DNA from: Shewanella khirikhana
GTDB lineage: Bacteria; Pseudomonadota; Gammaproteobacteria; Enterobacterales; Shewanellaceae
Direction of reading: 5' to 3'
DNA length: 64,000 bases
Assembly: GCF_003957745.1 (NCBI RefSeq)
Contig: NZ_CP020373.1
Span: forward strand, 1,302,001-1,366,000
Below are positions 27,363 to 34,822 of the stretch, piece by piece. How positions within the stretch are numbered: position 1 is the stretch's first letter; each line of letters opens with the position of its first letter. Position numbers and translations under genes: made by a program. The notes beneath the pieces are model-generated. The model saw only the letters and a list, made by a program, of their open reading frames with translations. It did no database searches and had not been told where the DNA came from.

Positions 27363-27395
27363 AAAAAACGTCAACCTAAAGTTGGCGTTTTTTTG
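27363..27395 (+). terminator. Terminator after ligA
   Basis: ACGTCAAC / GTTGGCGT stem (one G-U pair) with loop CTAAA, followed by TTTTTTT. It lies 26 bp past the ligA stop. Confidence 0.85.
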
Positions 27396-27418
27396 TTGCC
27401 TGAAATTAGGAAATAAAA

Positions 27419-27426
27419 TATACAAT
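27419..27426 (+). promoter_or_regulatory. TATACAAT element upstream of collagenase
   Basis: TATACAAT lies 37 bp before the collagenase ATG and equals the right half of the perfect palindrome found in the hydroxyproline divergent promoter (43809-43820). It could be a half operator or simply a -10 box. Confidence 0.3.
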
Positions 27427-27462
27427 ATCCTGCAACATAAATATAACAACTGGAGAAGACAC

Positions 27463-28407
27463 ATGCACTCACCCAAGACCCTTATCGCCGCCAGTATGCT
27501 GCTGGCACTCACCAGCACGGTTTCCTACGCCAAGGGCCGCCCTGGTACCAACCCCACCGAGCCTGCCGATCCCGATGTGGTGCTGCCTATTCGTGTGGAT
27601 TGCAGCGCCAGCATCAATCTGTGGGCACAGGACATGACCGATGCACAAATCGCTGATACCTGTAGTCAGCTATCTGCGCAGGAAAGCGATTTCCACCAGA
27701 GAATGCAAACCTTTGGCGTGCCGGTGGCCGACGATTACAACGACAGTCTGCGGGTCGTGGTATTTGACGATTACAACCAATACGACAAATACGGCTACGA
27801 GCTGTTCAATATCGGCACCAACAACGGTGGCATTTATATCGAAGGCAATCCGGCGGATATGAACAATCAGGCGAGTTTCTACGCCCATGAAGCCGATTGG
27901 CTGCGCCCTGAGTTTGAAATCTGGAACCTGCGCCACGAGTACATCCACTACCTGGAAGGGCGCTTTGTCAGCTACGGCGGCTTCAATTTCTATCCGGATA
28001 AGATGGTGTGGTGGGCGGAAGGACTGGCAGAGTATCTCTCCCTTGGCAGCGACAACGCCACGGCGGTTAACCTGGCAATCAATACCCGCGCCAATCGTCG
28101 CCCGACCCTGGCGACTATTTTCTCAACCAGCTACCGCGACAGTACCGACCGCATTTACCGCTGGAGCTATCTGGCCATTCGCTTCCTGTTTGAGCGCCAC
28201 GAAGCCGAAGTGCTGGCCATGACTGAGCACCTGAAACACAACCAGTTCGCCAGCTATGATGCGGCGCTTAGCAGCTTTGCCGCCAATTATCAGGCCGAGT
28301 TTGCCGACTGGATGAATGGGCTTGCGCCGCAAAAGGCCTCGGCGCTGGACAGCAAGCGTGAACAGATGCTGCTGCGACACACCGAACACAAAGCTCGCAA
28401 GCAATAG
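27463..28407 (+). CDS. Secreted M9-type (collagenase-like) metalloprotease
   Basis: The 314-residue protein has a signal peptide (cleavage near SYA-KG). The metallopeptidase core carries the zinc motif HEYIH (158-162) in NLRHEYIHYLEGRF and the third ligand E186 in WWAEGLAEYLS. The arrangement HEYxHYLxGRF...WWxEGxAEY is the hallmark of microbial collagenases (peptidase family M9). Full-length Vibrio/Clostridium enzymes have an extra activator domain and PKD/binding domains. This one is a minimal catalytic module, so true collagen cleavage is not assured and gelatin or peptides are possible. GGAG 8 bases before ATG 27463 decides the start. It stands alone between terminators. Confidence 0.82.
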   Translation: MHSPKTLIAASMLLALTSTVSYAKGRPGTNPTEPADPDVVLPIRVDCSASINLWAQDMTDAQIADTCSQLSAQESDFHQRMQTFGVPVADDYNDSLRVVVFDDYNQYDKYGYELFNIGTNNGGIYIEGNPADMNNQASFYAHEADWLRPEFEIWNLRHEYIHYLEGRFVSYGGFNFYPDKMVWWAEGLAEYLSLGSDNATAVNLAINTRANRRPTLATIFSTSYRDSTDRIYRWSYLAIRFLFERHEAEVLAMTEHLKHNQFASYDAALSSFAANYQAEFADWMNGLAPQKASALDSKREQMLLRHTEHKARKQ

Positions 28408-28433
28408 TGCTCAAGCAAGACGCTCTCTGTAAT

Positions 28434-28458
28434 AAAGGCCCGCCGATGCGGGTCTTTG
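28434..28458 (+). terminator. Weak terminator after collagenase gene
   Basis: AGGCCCGC / GCGGGTCT stem (with G-U) and loop CGAT are followed by TTTGTGTG. The poor T-run makes termination uncertain. Confidence 0.45.
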
Positions 28459-28516
28459 TGTGTCTCAGGCCTTGAATCCTGGCTATCTAGCCCCCAACTC
28501 AGGGGAAAGACATGAT

Positions 28517-29008
28517 GTGGAGCACACTTTGCTCAAGTTTGAACATATTCGCTGGGTCGATGATAAAGGCCATATCAAACCGCCGCTGGGGCTGTATTTA
28601 CTGCTGACCTTTCTTGCCCGCGGCTGGGTGGTGTTTGTGGCTTCGCTGACCCAATTCAGCGACAGGGCAGGGCTGGTGCGGCTGTTTTACCCACAAAAAG
28701 AGACCTTTTTGCTGGCACTTGCCACCGGCTTGGGCGCCGTGCTGGTGTACGGCATTATTTTGCTTGAGCGTAAATCCAGACCCAACTGGGCCAAACCACT
28801 GTTTGACCGGATGAAGTGGCTACTGTGGCCGCTGTTGCTGCTGGACGGCGCTGTGCTTATTGTGCGCCTGGCCACCAGTGGCTATCTGTTTTCCTGGACG
28901 GCGGCCTTCGATGCGTTACTGCTCTTCTGGTTTGCGATTTATTTGCTGAAATCCGAGCACTTACGGCTCTATCTAAAGGATTGGCAGCGGCCGGTAATAG
29001 CCCAGTAA
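28517..29008 (+). CDS. DUF2919-like inner membrane protein
   Basis: The protein is about 163 residues with four predicted membrane helices (LGLYLLLTFLARGWVVFVA; FLLALATGLGAVLVYGIILL; LLWPLLLLDGAVLIVRLA; AFDALLLFWFAIYLL). It resembles the YfeZ/DUF2919 family, whose function is unknown. The frame is open from GTG 28460, but GTG 28517 is preferred because AGGGGAAAG lies 7 to 8 bases upstream. No partner gene is evident. Confidence 0.65.
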   Translation: MEHTLLKFEHIRWVDDKGHIKPPLGLYLLLTFLARGWVVFVASLTQFSDRAGLVRLFYPQKETFLLALATGLGAVLVYGIILLERKSRPNWAKPLFDRMKWLLWPLLLLDGAVLIVRLATSGYLFSWTAAFDALLLFWFAIYLLKSEHLRLYLKDWQRPVIAQ

Positions 29009-29269
29009 ACTGCTTCAATACCAGGCTTGAGCCCGCCATCGCCTGTATTTGGGTGCGTTGTGGCCACTGGCTATCGCGCCCCTAATGCCCAGGCCTGCGT
29101 ATTGCCCTCTCAGTTAATCCTCATCTCAGTTTATCCCTGTGTGAGCTTATTCCTGATTCTGCCTTTTCCCTTTTACTGCCTTTTTCCATTTCTGCCTATG
29201 TCCATGCCTGCTTGGCGCTGTGCCCGGCATAGTCGTTGGCAGGGCATAACTTCCCTCCGCTTTCGGCAT

Positions 29270-29300
29270 AAAAAAAGGCGCTGCAACAGCAGCGCCAAAA
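29270..29300 (-). terminator. Orphan minus-strand terminator
   Basis: A perfect 8-bp stem GGCGCTGC / GCAGCGCC with loop AACA is followed on the minus strand by seven T. No recognised minus-strand gene ends here. Confidence 0.75.
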
Positions 29301-29474
29301 ATTGGTAGATGTCAGGGAAAATACGGCATCCCTGGCACCGCTGACCAACAAAAGGAATGTAACCTGAGTCTTGGGCAAGGCCCTAAACCAAGGACAATTG
29401 ACAGCAACACAAACCACCGCAGGGCTCGGGGTGCGCAACTCCGCGGCAGTGGTGCAACTATCGCACAAATGAAT

Positions 29475-29486
29475 AATGTATACAAT
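29475..29486. promoter_or_regulatory. Near-palindrome AATGTATACAAT
   Basis: It matches 11 of 12 bases of the perfect palindrome ATTGTATACAAT at 43809-43820. It lies 186 bp before the HD-GYP start. It may be a GntR-type operator or chance in AT-rich DNA. Confidence 0.3.
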
Positions 29487-29671
29487 ATAAATTGGTAAAA
29501 TTTCTGTAACAGGCCAGCAAATGTCAAAATTTTGCCCATAGTATAAGAAGTTGGCACAGATTTATTTGCCATAACGCTGCTAAGGAATTACGCTTTTATT
29601 TCATAAGATTGGCGTACAAAGCAGTGTGATTTCCCCAAAGGGGAGACAATTGTCCTCGTTGGAGGCTCGGA

Positions 29672-30886
29672 TTGGCCAAAAACAAACCTGTTTCTATCCC
29701 TGTATCTGAATTGCGGCTTGGCCTGACGGTTAAGCTGCCCTTGTCGTGGACGGAACATCCCTTTTTAATCAACAGAATAGAACTTAAAGAGCCCGGGCAA
29801 ATCGAGATGATCCGCGGCCTTAAGGTCGATCATGTGCTGGTGCTTGCCGGGGCTGAGCTGCTTGATGAAGCCGTGCCCAAAGAAGAAGTGGCCGGTGACG
29901 ATGACGAGTTTGAAGAAGAACTGCCCGAGCGCGATCTGAAACGGGAGGCGCGGGTGGCGATTCGCAAAAGCCAGAAGCGCTTCCTCGACTGCATTAATGA
30001 AAGCCGCAGCCTGGTGAGTAAACTTGGCAGCGATCCTGAAGGTGCCTACCGCTTGTCCGCAACCTTGGTAGAGCAAATGCTGGAGCACCTGTTCGAACAG
30101 GAAGATGCCTTTCTGGCGCTGGTAAGTGCAGGCGAGCAGGGAGCTTCGGTGACCCAGCACGGCATCAGCGTGGCGGTGCTGGCGCTGATGATTGCAAAAA
30201 CCCTGGAAATGCCGAAAAAAGAGATGCGCGACATCGCCCTCGGAGCGCTGCTGCATGATATCGGCAAGCTCAAGGTGCCCGATAATATTCGCCGCAAGCG
30301 AGGTGCCCTGACTCAGCAAGAAACCAATTTTATGAATCAGCACCCCAACTATGGCCATGAAATGCTTGGCCGCAGTGGGCTATTCCCGGAAGAGGTGCTG
30401 CATATTGTGCGTCATCACCATGAGTTTATCGATGGCAGTGGTTTCCCCGATGGTCTGAAGGCTAAAAAACTGCCCAAAACCACCCAGGTTGTTGCCCTTG
30501 CCAATGATTTTGAATTCCAGCTGACCGCTCTGAGTATGGCGTCGCCCCAGGTGGCGCTTGGATACCTGTTTAAAAACCGGGGTGGTAAACACGACGAGTC
30601 GCTGATTTCCACCTTGGTGAAGGTACTGGGGATTTATCCACCCGGCACCCTGGTGCAGCTCACCGATGGCAGCATCGGCAAGGTAATGATGACCACCCGC
30701 GAGGTGAAAAAGCCGCAGATCTGGGCCTGTAATGCAGCCGGTGGCGAGGCGGGTCTTCGTATATTGATGAATGAAGATGTGAGTATCGAAAAGGTGCTCA
30801 AAGTTGAGGAGCTGACCGAAGCGGCCATGCGTACCCTGCAGGCGGAAGCCCCCATCAGTTTTTACTTCGCCGCCCTTGAATCATGA
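29672..30886 (+). CDS. HD-GYP domain protein (c-di-GMP phosphodiesterase family)
   Basis: The 404 residues hold an N-terminal DUF3391-like domain (1-65: VSELRLGLTVKLPLSWTEHPFL), an acidic linker (75-90) and an HD-GYP domain (about 155-310). The metal residues are H195-D196 in LLHDIGKLKVP and HHHE at 248-251. The family signature reads DGSGFP (254-259), so the GYP tyrosine is replaced by F. The family cleaves c-di-GMP and recruits GGDEF partners. The later residues usually supplying the last Asp read ANDFEFQLT. The start is TTG 29672 with GGAGG 6 bases upstream. A full paralogue lies at 56197-57453. It is soluble with no receiver domain. Confidence 0.88.
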   Translation: MAKNKPVSIPVSELRLGLTVKLPLSWTEHPFLINRIELKEPGQIEMIRGLKVDHVLVLAGAELLDEAVPKEEVAGDDDEFEEELPERDLKREARVAIRKSQKRFLDCINESRSLVSKLGSDPEGAYRLSATLVEQMLEHLFEQEDAFLALVSAGEQGASVTQHGISVAVLALMIAKTLEMPKKEMRDIALGALLHDIGKLKVPDNIRRKRGALTQQETNFMNQHPNYGHEMLGRSGLFPEEVLHIVRHHHEFIDGSGFPDGLKAKKLPKTTQVVALANDFEFQLTALSMASPQVALGYLFKNRGGKHDESLISTLVKVLGIYPPGTLVQLTDGSIGKVMMTTREVKKPQIWACNAAGGEAGLRILMNEDVSIEKVLKVEELTEAAMRTLQAEAPISFYFAALES

Positions 30887-30962
30887 CTCGCGAGTCTTGA
30901 GTTTTCAGGCTGCTTGCGTATCCTGAACCCCTCACACAGTACCGTCAGGGAATTCGGTGTTC

Positions 30963-31775
30963 ATGTCTGATATTCAATCTGTTTCTATTATTGGCTGCGG
31001 CTGGTTTGGTTTGCCGCTGGCCAAAAGGCTGCTTGCGGCAGGCCTGTCGGTGAAAGGCTGTAAGCGTACCCGGGAGGGCGTTGATGACATAAGCGCCCTG
31101 GGTATTGAAGGCTATCGCCTCGATTTACAGGAAGATGCGCCTGTGCCCGAGCCACTGCTGAAGGCCGACTGCCTTATCATCAATCTGCCGCCTGGGATCC
31201 GCCGCGGCGAAACCGATTATCTTGACCGTCTGGCCAAGCTTAGAGACGCCCTCACTGCCATCCCCGAACGGCTGATATTTGTCAGCACTACCGGGGTGTA
31301 TCCCGATTTACCTGACGTGCTTGATGAAGCAGACGCCAGCGCCCATTCGCCCGGCGCAGCCATCTTGCTTGGCGCCGAAGCGCTGTTTGCCGGGCTGAAT
31401 ACCACAGTGGTGCGTTTTGCCGGGCTCGTTGGCCCGGGGCGCCATCCGGGGCGTTTCTTTGCCGGCAAGACGGGTGTTGGTGGCGGCGCCTTACCTGTGA
31501 ATCTGGTGCATCTTGAGGATTGTCTCAGCGCATTTGAAGCCCTGATAGCCGCGCCCACTCTGGGGCGCTGCTATAACCTCTGCGCGCCCGGACATCCCTC
31601 CAAGCAAGATTTTTATACCGAAGCTGCCCGCTGTGGCGGCTTTGCCTTGCCGCAATTTGCCGCCGATGACAGCAGCGGTAAAGTGATAGATGGCAGTTTA
31701 ATTTGTCGCGAACTTGGGGTTAACTATCGCTATCCCGATCCTCTGGCCATGCTCGCCGAGCCCGGGGCATTTTAA
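30963..31775 (+). CDS. NAD(P)-binding SDR/epimerase-like protein (YeeZ-like)
   Basis: The protein is about 270 residues. The N-terminal Rossmann motif SIIGCGWFGLPLAKRLLAAG is followed by FVSTTGVYPDLP (catalytic-type S/T and Y region) and RFAGLVGPGRHPGRF. This pattern belongs to the atypical/extended SDR family of E. coli YeeZ, whose substrate is unknown. ATG 30963 is chosen, with GTG 30957 two codons upstream as an alternative that has better spacing to AGGGA. dsbA lies 27 bp downstream and may be cotranscribed. Confidence 0.72.
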   Translation: MSDIQSVSIIGCGWFGLPLAKRLLAAGLSVKGCKRTREGVDDISALGIEGYRLDLQEDAPVPEPLLKADCLIINLPPGIRRGETDYLDRLAKLRDALTAIPERLIFVSTTGVYPDLPDVLDEADASAHSPGAAILLGAEALFAGLNTTVVRFAGLVGPGRHPGRFFAGKTGVGGGALPVNLVHLEDCLSAFEALIAAPTLGRCYNLCAPGHPSKQDFYTEAARCGGFALPQFAADDSSGKVIDGSLICRELGVNYRYPDPLAMLAEPGAF

Positions 31776-31802
31776 TAATAATCAATAGTAGGAAGAAGGT
31801 TC

Positions 31803-32405
31803 ATGGTTAAGCATTTGAAGGCACTTGGATTACTGGCAGGCATTATGCTGTCGGCATCTACCTTTGCCGCCGGTTTTGAAGAAGGGAAACATTACGTCAA
31901 AGTCGATGGCTTTGCTGAGTCCCACGCGCCTGTGGTGCGGGAGTTTTTCTCGTACAACTGCCCCCATTGCTATCGTTTCGACCACACGATGGCCGATACC
32001 GTCAAGCTGCTGGGTAACGAAGTGCAGTTCGAACGTACCCCGGTGTCCGGCGTCAGACCCGACTGGAAAATGAGTCAGCTTGCCTATTATGTGGCGCAGA
32101 AGTTTAAAGTGACCGAGCAGACACATATGCCGATTTTTAAGCAGGTTCAGCAGGTTGCGCCATTTCGTGATGAAGCCGATGTGAAGGCGTTTTTTATTGC
32201 CCAGGGACTGAAGGCCGATGCCATCGACCAGGCGCTGAGCTCATCTGACAGACAGTTCACCCTGATGGGCTTTAACACCCAGGCAGAGCTTGCCGGGATC
32301 CGCGGTGTGCCCAGTGTGCTGGTAAACGGCAAGTACATGCTGAATGTGCAGGGGCTCAGCAGCGAGCAGCTGGCTGAGCTGGTGAAATACGTCGCCAAAC
32401 TCTGA
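31803..32405 (+). CDS. dsbA: Thiol:disulfide interchange protein DsbA
   Basis: The 200-residue periplasmic thioredoxin-fold oxidase has a signal peptide (cleavage near TFA-AG), the active site CPHC (53-56) in FFSYNCPHCYRFD, an inserted helical domain, and the cis-proline loop GVPSVLVNG. It introduces disulfide bonds into secreted proteins and is re-oxidised by DsbB. GGAAGAAGG precedes ATG 31803. Confidence 0.95.
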   Translation: MVKHLKALGLLAGIMLSASTFAAGFEEGKHYVKVDGFAESHAPVVREFFSYNCPHCYRFDHTMADTVKLLGNEVQFERTPVSGVRPDWKMSQLAYYVAQKFKVTEQTHMPIFKQVQQVAPFRDEADVKAFFIAQGLKADAIDQALSSSDRQFTLMGFNTQAELAGIRGVPSVLVNGKYMLNVQGLSSEQLAELVKYVAKL

Positions 32406-32420
32406 TATTGTCAGCAGATG

Positions 32421-32447
32421 AAAACGCCCGGCTGGTCCGGGCGTTTT
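32421..32447 (+). terminator. Terminator after dsbA
   Basis: ACGCCCGG / CCGGGCGT stem with loop CTGGT-type and a TTTTTATTT tail, 16 bp past the stop. The rest of the gap to 32671 is the promoter region of the symporter operon. Confidence 0.88.
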
Positions 32448-32671
32448 TATTTGTTAGCAGCTTGTTAGACCTAGGTCGCAGCCAGCGTAGAAAAACCGCA
32501 ATTGTAAAATTCAAAAATATCCAACATTTTCTATTCTTAACAGCTGGATACAGCTATATCGATGCGAATCGCAATCACCACTTAGACTAAGGTCGTGATT
32601 GAGGTCACATTCTGCCTTGCTAGATTAACCCTGACTTAACTTAATTATTAAAACACAGGGGAGTCACTACT

Positions 32672-32938
32672 ATGGCATTCGAAAGCAACGAAAAGGCTCA
32701 AGGCTACTGGCGCGAAAATCTTCGCCTGGTGGTTAGCCTGCTGGCAGTGTGGTTTGTTGTGTCCTATGGATTCGGCATTCTGCTGGTGGATGTACTCAAT
32801 CAAATCACCTTTATGGGTTTCAAACTGGGTTTCTGGTTTGCTCAGCAGGGTTCCATGTACGTGTTCGTGGCGCTGATCTTTATCTACGCTAAGAAGGCGA
32901 ACGCACTCGATAAAAAATATAACGTTCACGAAGACTGA
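32672..32938 (+). CDS. DUF4212 small subunit of sodium/solute symporter
   Basis: This 88-residue protein has two membrane helices (LRLVVSLLAVWFVVSYGFGILLV and MYVFVALIFIYAK) and the YWRENLRLV start typical of DUF4212. The family is almost always encoded just before a VC_2705-type symporter, as here with 11 bp between, and is thought to be its accessory subunit. AGGGGAGT upstream of ATG 32672 is a good ribosome site. Confidence 0.88.
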   Translation: MAFESNEKAQGYWRENLRLVVSLLAVWFVVSYGFGILLVDVLNQITFMGFKLGFWFAQQGSMYVFVALIFIYAKKANALDKKYNVHED

Positions 32939-32949
32939 GGAGCACTGCA

Positions 32950-34668
32950 ATGGATGTTCAAACTCTGACATACCTGATTGTGGGGCTCTCGTTCGCCCTC
33001 TACATCGGTATTGCGATCTGGTCCAGAGCCGGTTCGACCAAAGAATTCTACGTTGCCGGTGGCGGCGTTCCCCCTGTAATGAATGGTATGGCGACTGCGG
33101 CTGACTGGATGTCTGCTGCATCGTTTATTTCGCTGGCCGGTATCGTGTCCTTCGTGGGCTACGATGGCTCTGTGTATCTGATGGGCTGGACCGGTGGTTA
33201 CGTGCTGCTGGCGCTGTGTATGGCGCCTTATCTGCGTAAGTTTGGTAAGTTCACCGTACCTGACTTCATCGGTGAGCGTTATTACTCCCAGGCGGCCCGT
33301 ACCGTGGCTGTGGTCTGCGCCATCTTTATCTGCTTTACCTATATTGCAGGTCAGATGCGTGGTGTGGGCGTGGTGTTCTCCCGTTTCCTCGAGGTAGACG
33401 TAGATACCGGCGTATACATAGGTATGGCCGTGGTGTTCTTCTACGCTGTACTTGGCGGCATGAAGGGCATTACCTACACCCAGGTTGCCCAGTACTGCGT
33501 GCTTATCTTCGCCTTTATGGTGCCAGCTATCTTTATCTCTGTGATGATGACCGGCCACATCCTGCCACAGGTAGGCTTTGGTGCTGAGCTGATTGACGCG
33601 GCCGGTAACGGTACAGGTGTGTATCTGCTGGATAAACTCGATGGTTTGTCTGCCGAGCTTGGCTTCTCCCAGTACACCGAAGGCTCCAAGAGCATGATTG
33701 ATGTGTTCGCCATTACCGCCGCGCTGATGGTGGGTACTGCCGGTCTGCCACACGTAATCGTGCGTTTCTTCACCGTGCCCAAGGTAAAAGATGCCCGTTC
33801 AAGTGCCGGTTGGGCGCTGGTGTTCATCGCTATCATGTACACCACTGTACCTGCGCTGGCTGCTTTCTCCCGCGTAAATATGATTGAGACCATCAACGGT
33901 CCTGAGTCTACCGGTGTGGCCTATGAGACTGCGCCTCAGTGGATTAAGAACTGGGAAAAGACCGGTCTTATCACCTGGGATGACAAGAACGGCGACGGCA
34001 AGATGTACTACGCCAAGGGCGATGCCAACGAGATGAAAATCGACCGTGACATCATGGTGCTGGCTACTCCTGAAATCGCCAACCTGCCTGCCTGGGTAAT
34101 CGCTCTGGTGGCTGCCGGTGGCCTGGCTGCGGCGCTGTCGACTTCTGCGGGTCTGCTGCTGGTTATCTCGACCTCAGTGTCCCACGATTTGATGAAGAAA
34201 GGCTTTGCACCCAATATCTCGGATAAACAGGAACTGCTGTATGCCCGAATCGCAGCAGCCGTGGGTATCGTGATTGCCGGTTACTTCGGTATCAACCCAC
34301 CAGGCTTTGTGGCAGCGGTTGTGGCATTTGCCTTCGGTCTGGCGGCATCCTCACTGTTCCCGGCCATCGTGATGGGGATCTTCTCCAAGAAGATGAACAA
34401 AGAAGGTGCTATTGCCGGTATGGTGCTGGGTCTGGCCTTTACCGCCGGCTACATCATCTACTTCAAGTTCGTAAACCCTGCTGCCAACGTGCCTGCCAAC
34501 TGGCTGTTTGGGATCTCGCCTGAAGGTATCGGTATGATTGGTATGATTGTTAACTTCGTTACTGCTGTTGTAGTGGCCAAGCTGACCGCTGCGGTGCCAA
34601 CCCATGTGGAAGAAATGGTGGAAGCCATTCGTTTCCCTAAAGGCGCTGGTGGAGCTTCAGATCACTGA
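32950..34668 (+). CDS. Sodium:solute symporter, VC_2705 family (acetate/organic acid permease-like)
   Basis: The 572-residue SSS-family carrier has about 13 membrane helices: GIAIWSRAGSTKEFYVAGGGVPP, NGMATAADWMSAASFISLAG, the Na+-site-like region, and TAGLPHVIVRFFTV. It is related to ActP; the substrate is likely a short-chain organic acid such as acetate or propionate, by homology. A loop at residues about 344-355 (codons 33979-34014) reads DDKNGDGKMYY, an EF-hand/dockerin-like Ca-binding pattern. It is in an operon with the DUF4212 protein, and the cNMP/CBS regulator gene follows after a terminator. Confidence 0.9.
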   Translation: MDVQTLTYLIVGLSFALYIGIAIWSRAGSTKEFYVAGGGVPPVMNGMATAADWMSAASFISLAGIVSFVGYDGSVYLMGWTGGYVLLALCMAPYLRKFGKFTVPDFIGERYYSQAARTVAVVCAIFICFTYIAGQMRGVGVVFSRFLEVDVDTGVYIGMAVVFFYAVLGGMKGITYTQVAQYCVLIFAFMVPAIFISVMMTGHILPQVGFGAELIDAAGNGTGVYLLDKLDGLSAELGFSQYTEGSKSMIDVFAITAALMVGTAGLPHVIVRFFTVPKVKDARSSAGWALVFIAIMYTTVPALAAFSRVNMIETINGPESTGVAYETAPQWIKNWEKTGLITWDDKNGDGKMYYAKGDANEMKIDRDIMVLATPEIANLPAWVIALVAAGGLAAALSTSAGLLLVISTSVSHDLMKKGFAPNISDKQELLYARIAAAVGIVIAGYFGINPPGFVAAVVAFAFGLAASSLFPAIVMGIFSKKMNKEGAIAGMVLGLAFTAGYIIYFKFVNPAANVPANWLFGISPEGIGMIGMIVNFVTAVVVAKLTAAVPTHVEEMVEAIRFPKGAGGASDH

Positions 34669-34689
34669 TAAACCCAGTGAGTAAAAGAC

Positions 34690-34718
34690 AAAAGCGGCGC
34701 CCCTGGGCGCCGCTTTTT
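34690..34718 (+). terminator. Terminator after symporter gene
   Basis: AAAGCGGCGCCC / GGGCGCCGCTTTTT stem with a short loop, 22 bp past the stop at 34668. Confidence 0.9.
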
Positions 34719-34822
34719 ACTTAGGTCGAATAGTGACTTTTCAGGCCTCTGCCTTATAGTGGGACAAGAACCTGAAAACGGGACTCGCGCCCCGCCAACA
34801 GTGCGCTAAGCGGATGATTTTT

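Larger units (their letters stand above)
29009..29671. other. Long intergenic region between DUF2919-like and HD-GYP genes
   Basis: This 660-bp gap holds a strong terminator facing the minus strand (29270-29300) and AT-rich promoter-like sequence around 29470-29545. A minus frame at 29312-29572 (86 codons) lacks a clear ribosome site. I do not call it a gene, but a minus-strand transcript ending at the terminator is plausible. Confidence 0.4.

Noticed and set aside
29312..29572. 86-codon minus-strand gene before the orphan terminator
   Set aside because: There is no good ribosome site and the composition is unlike nearby genes; a noncoding RNA is at least as likely, so it is reported only as a finding.
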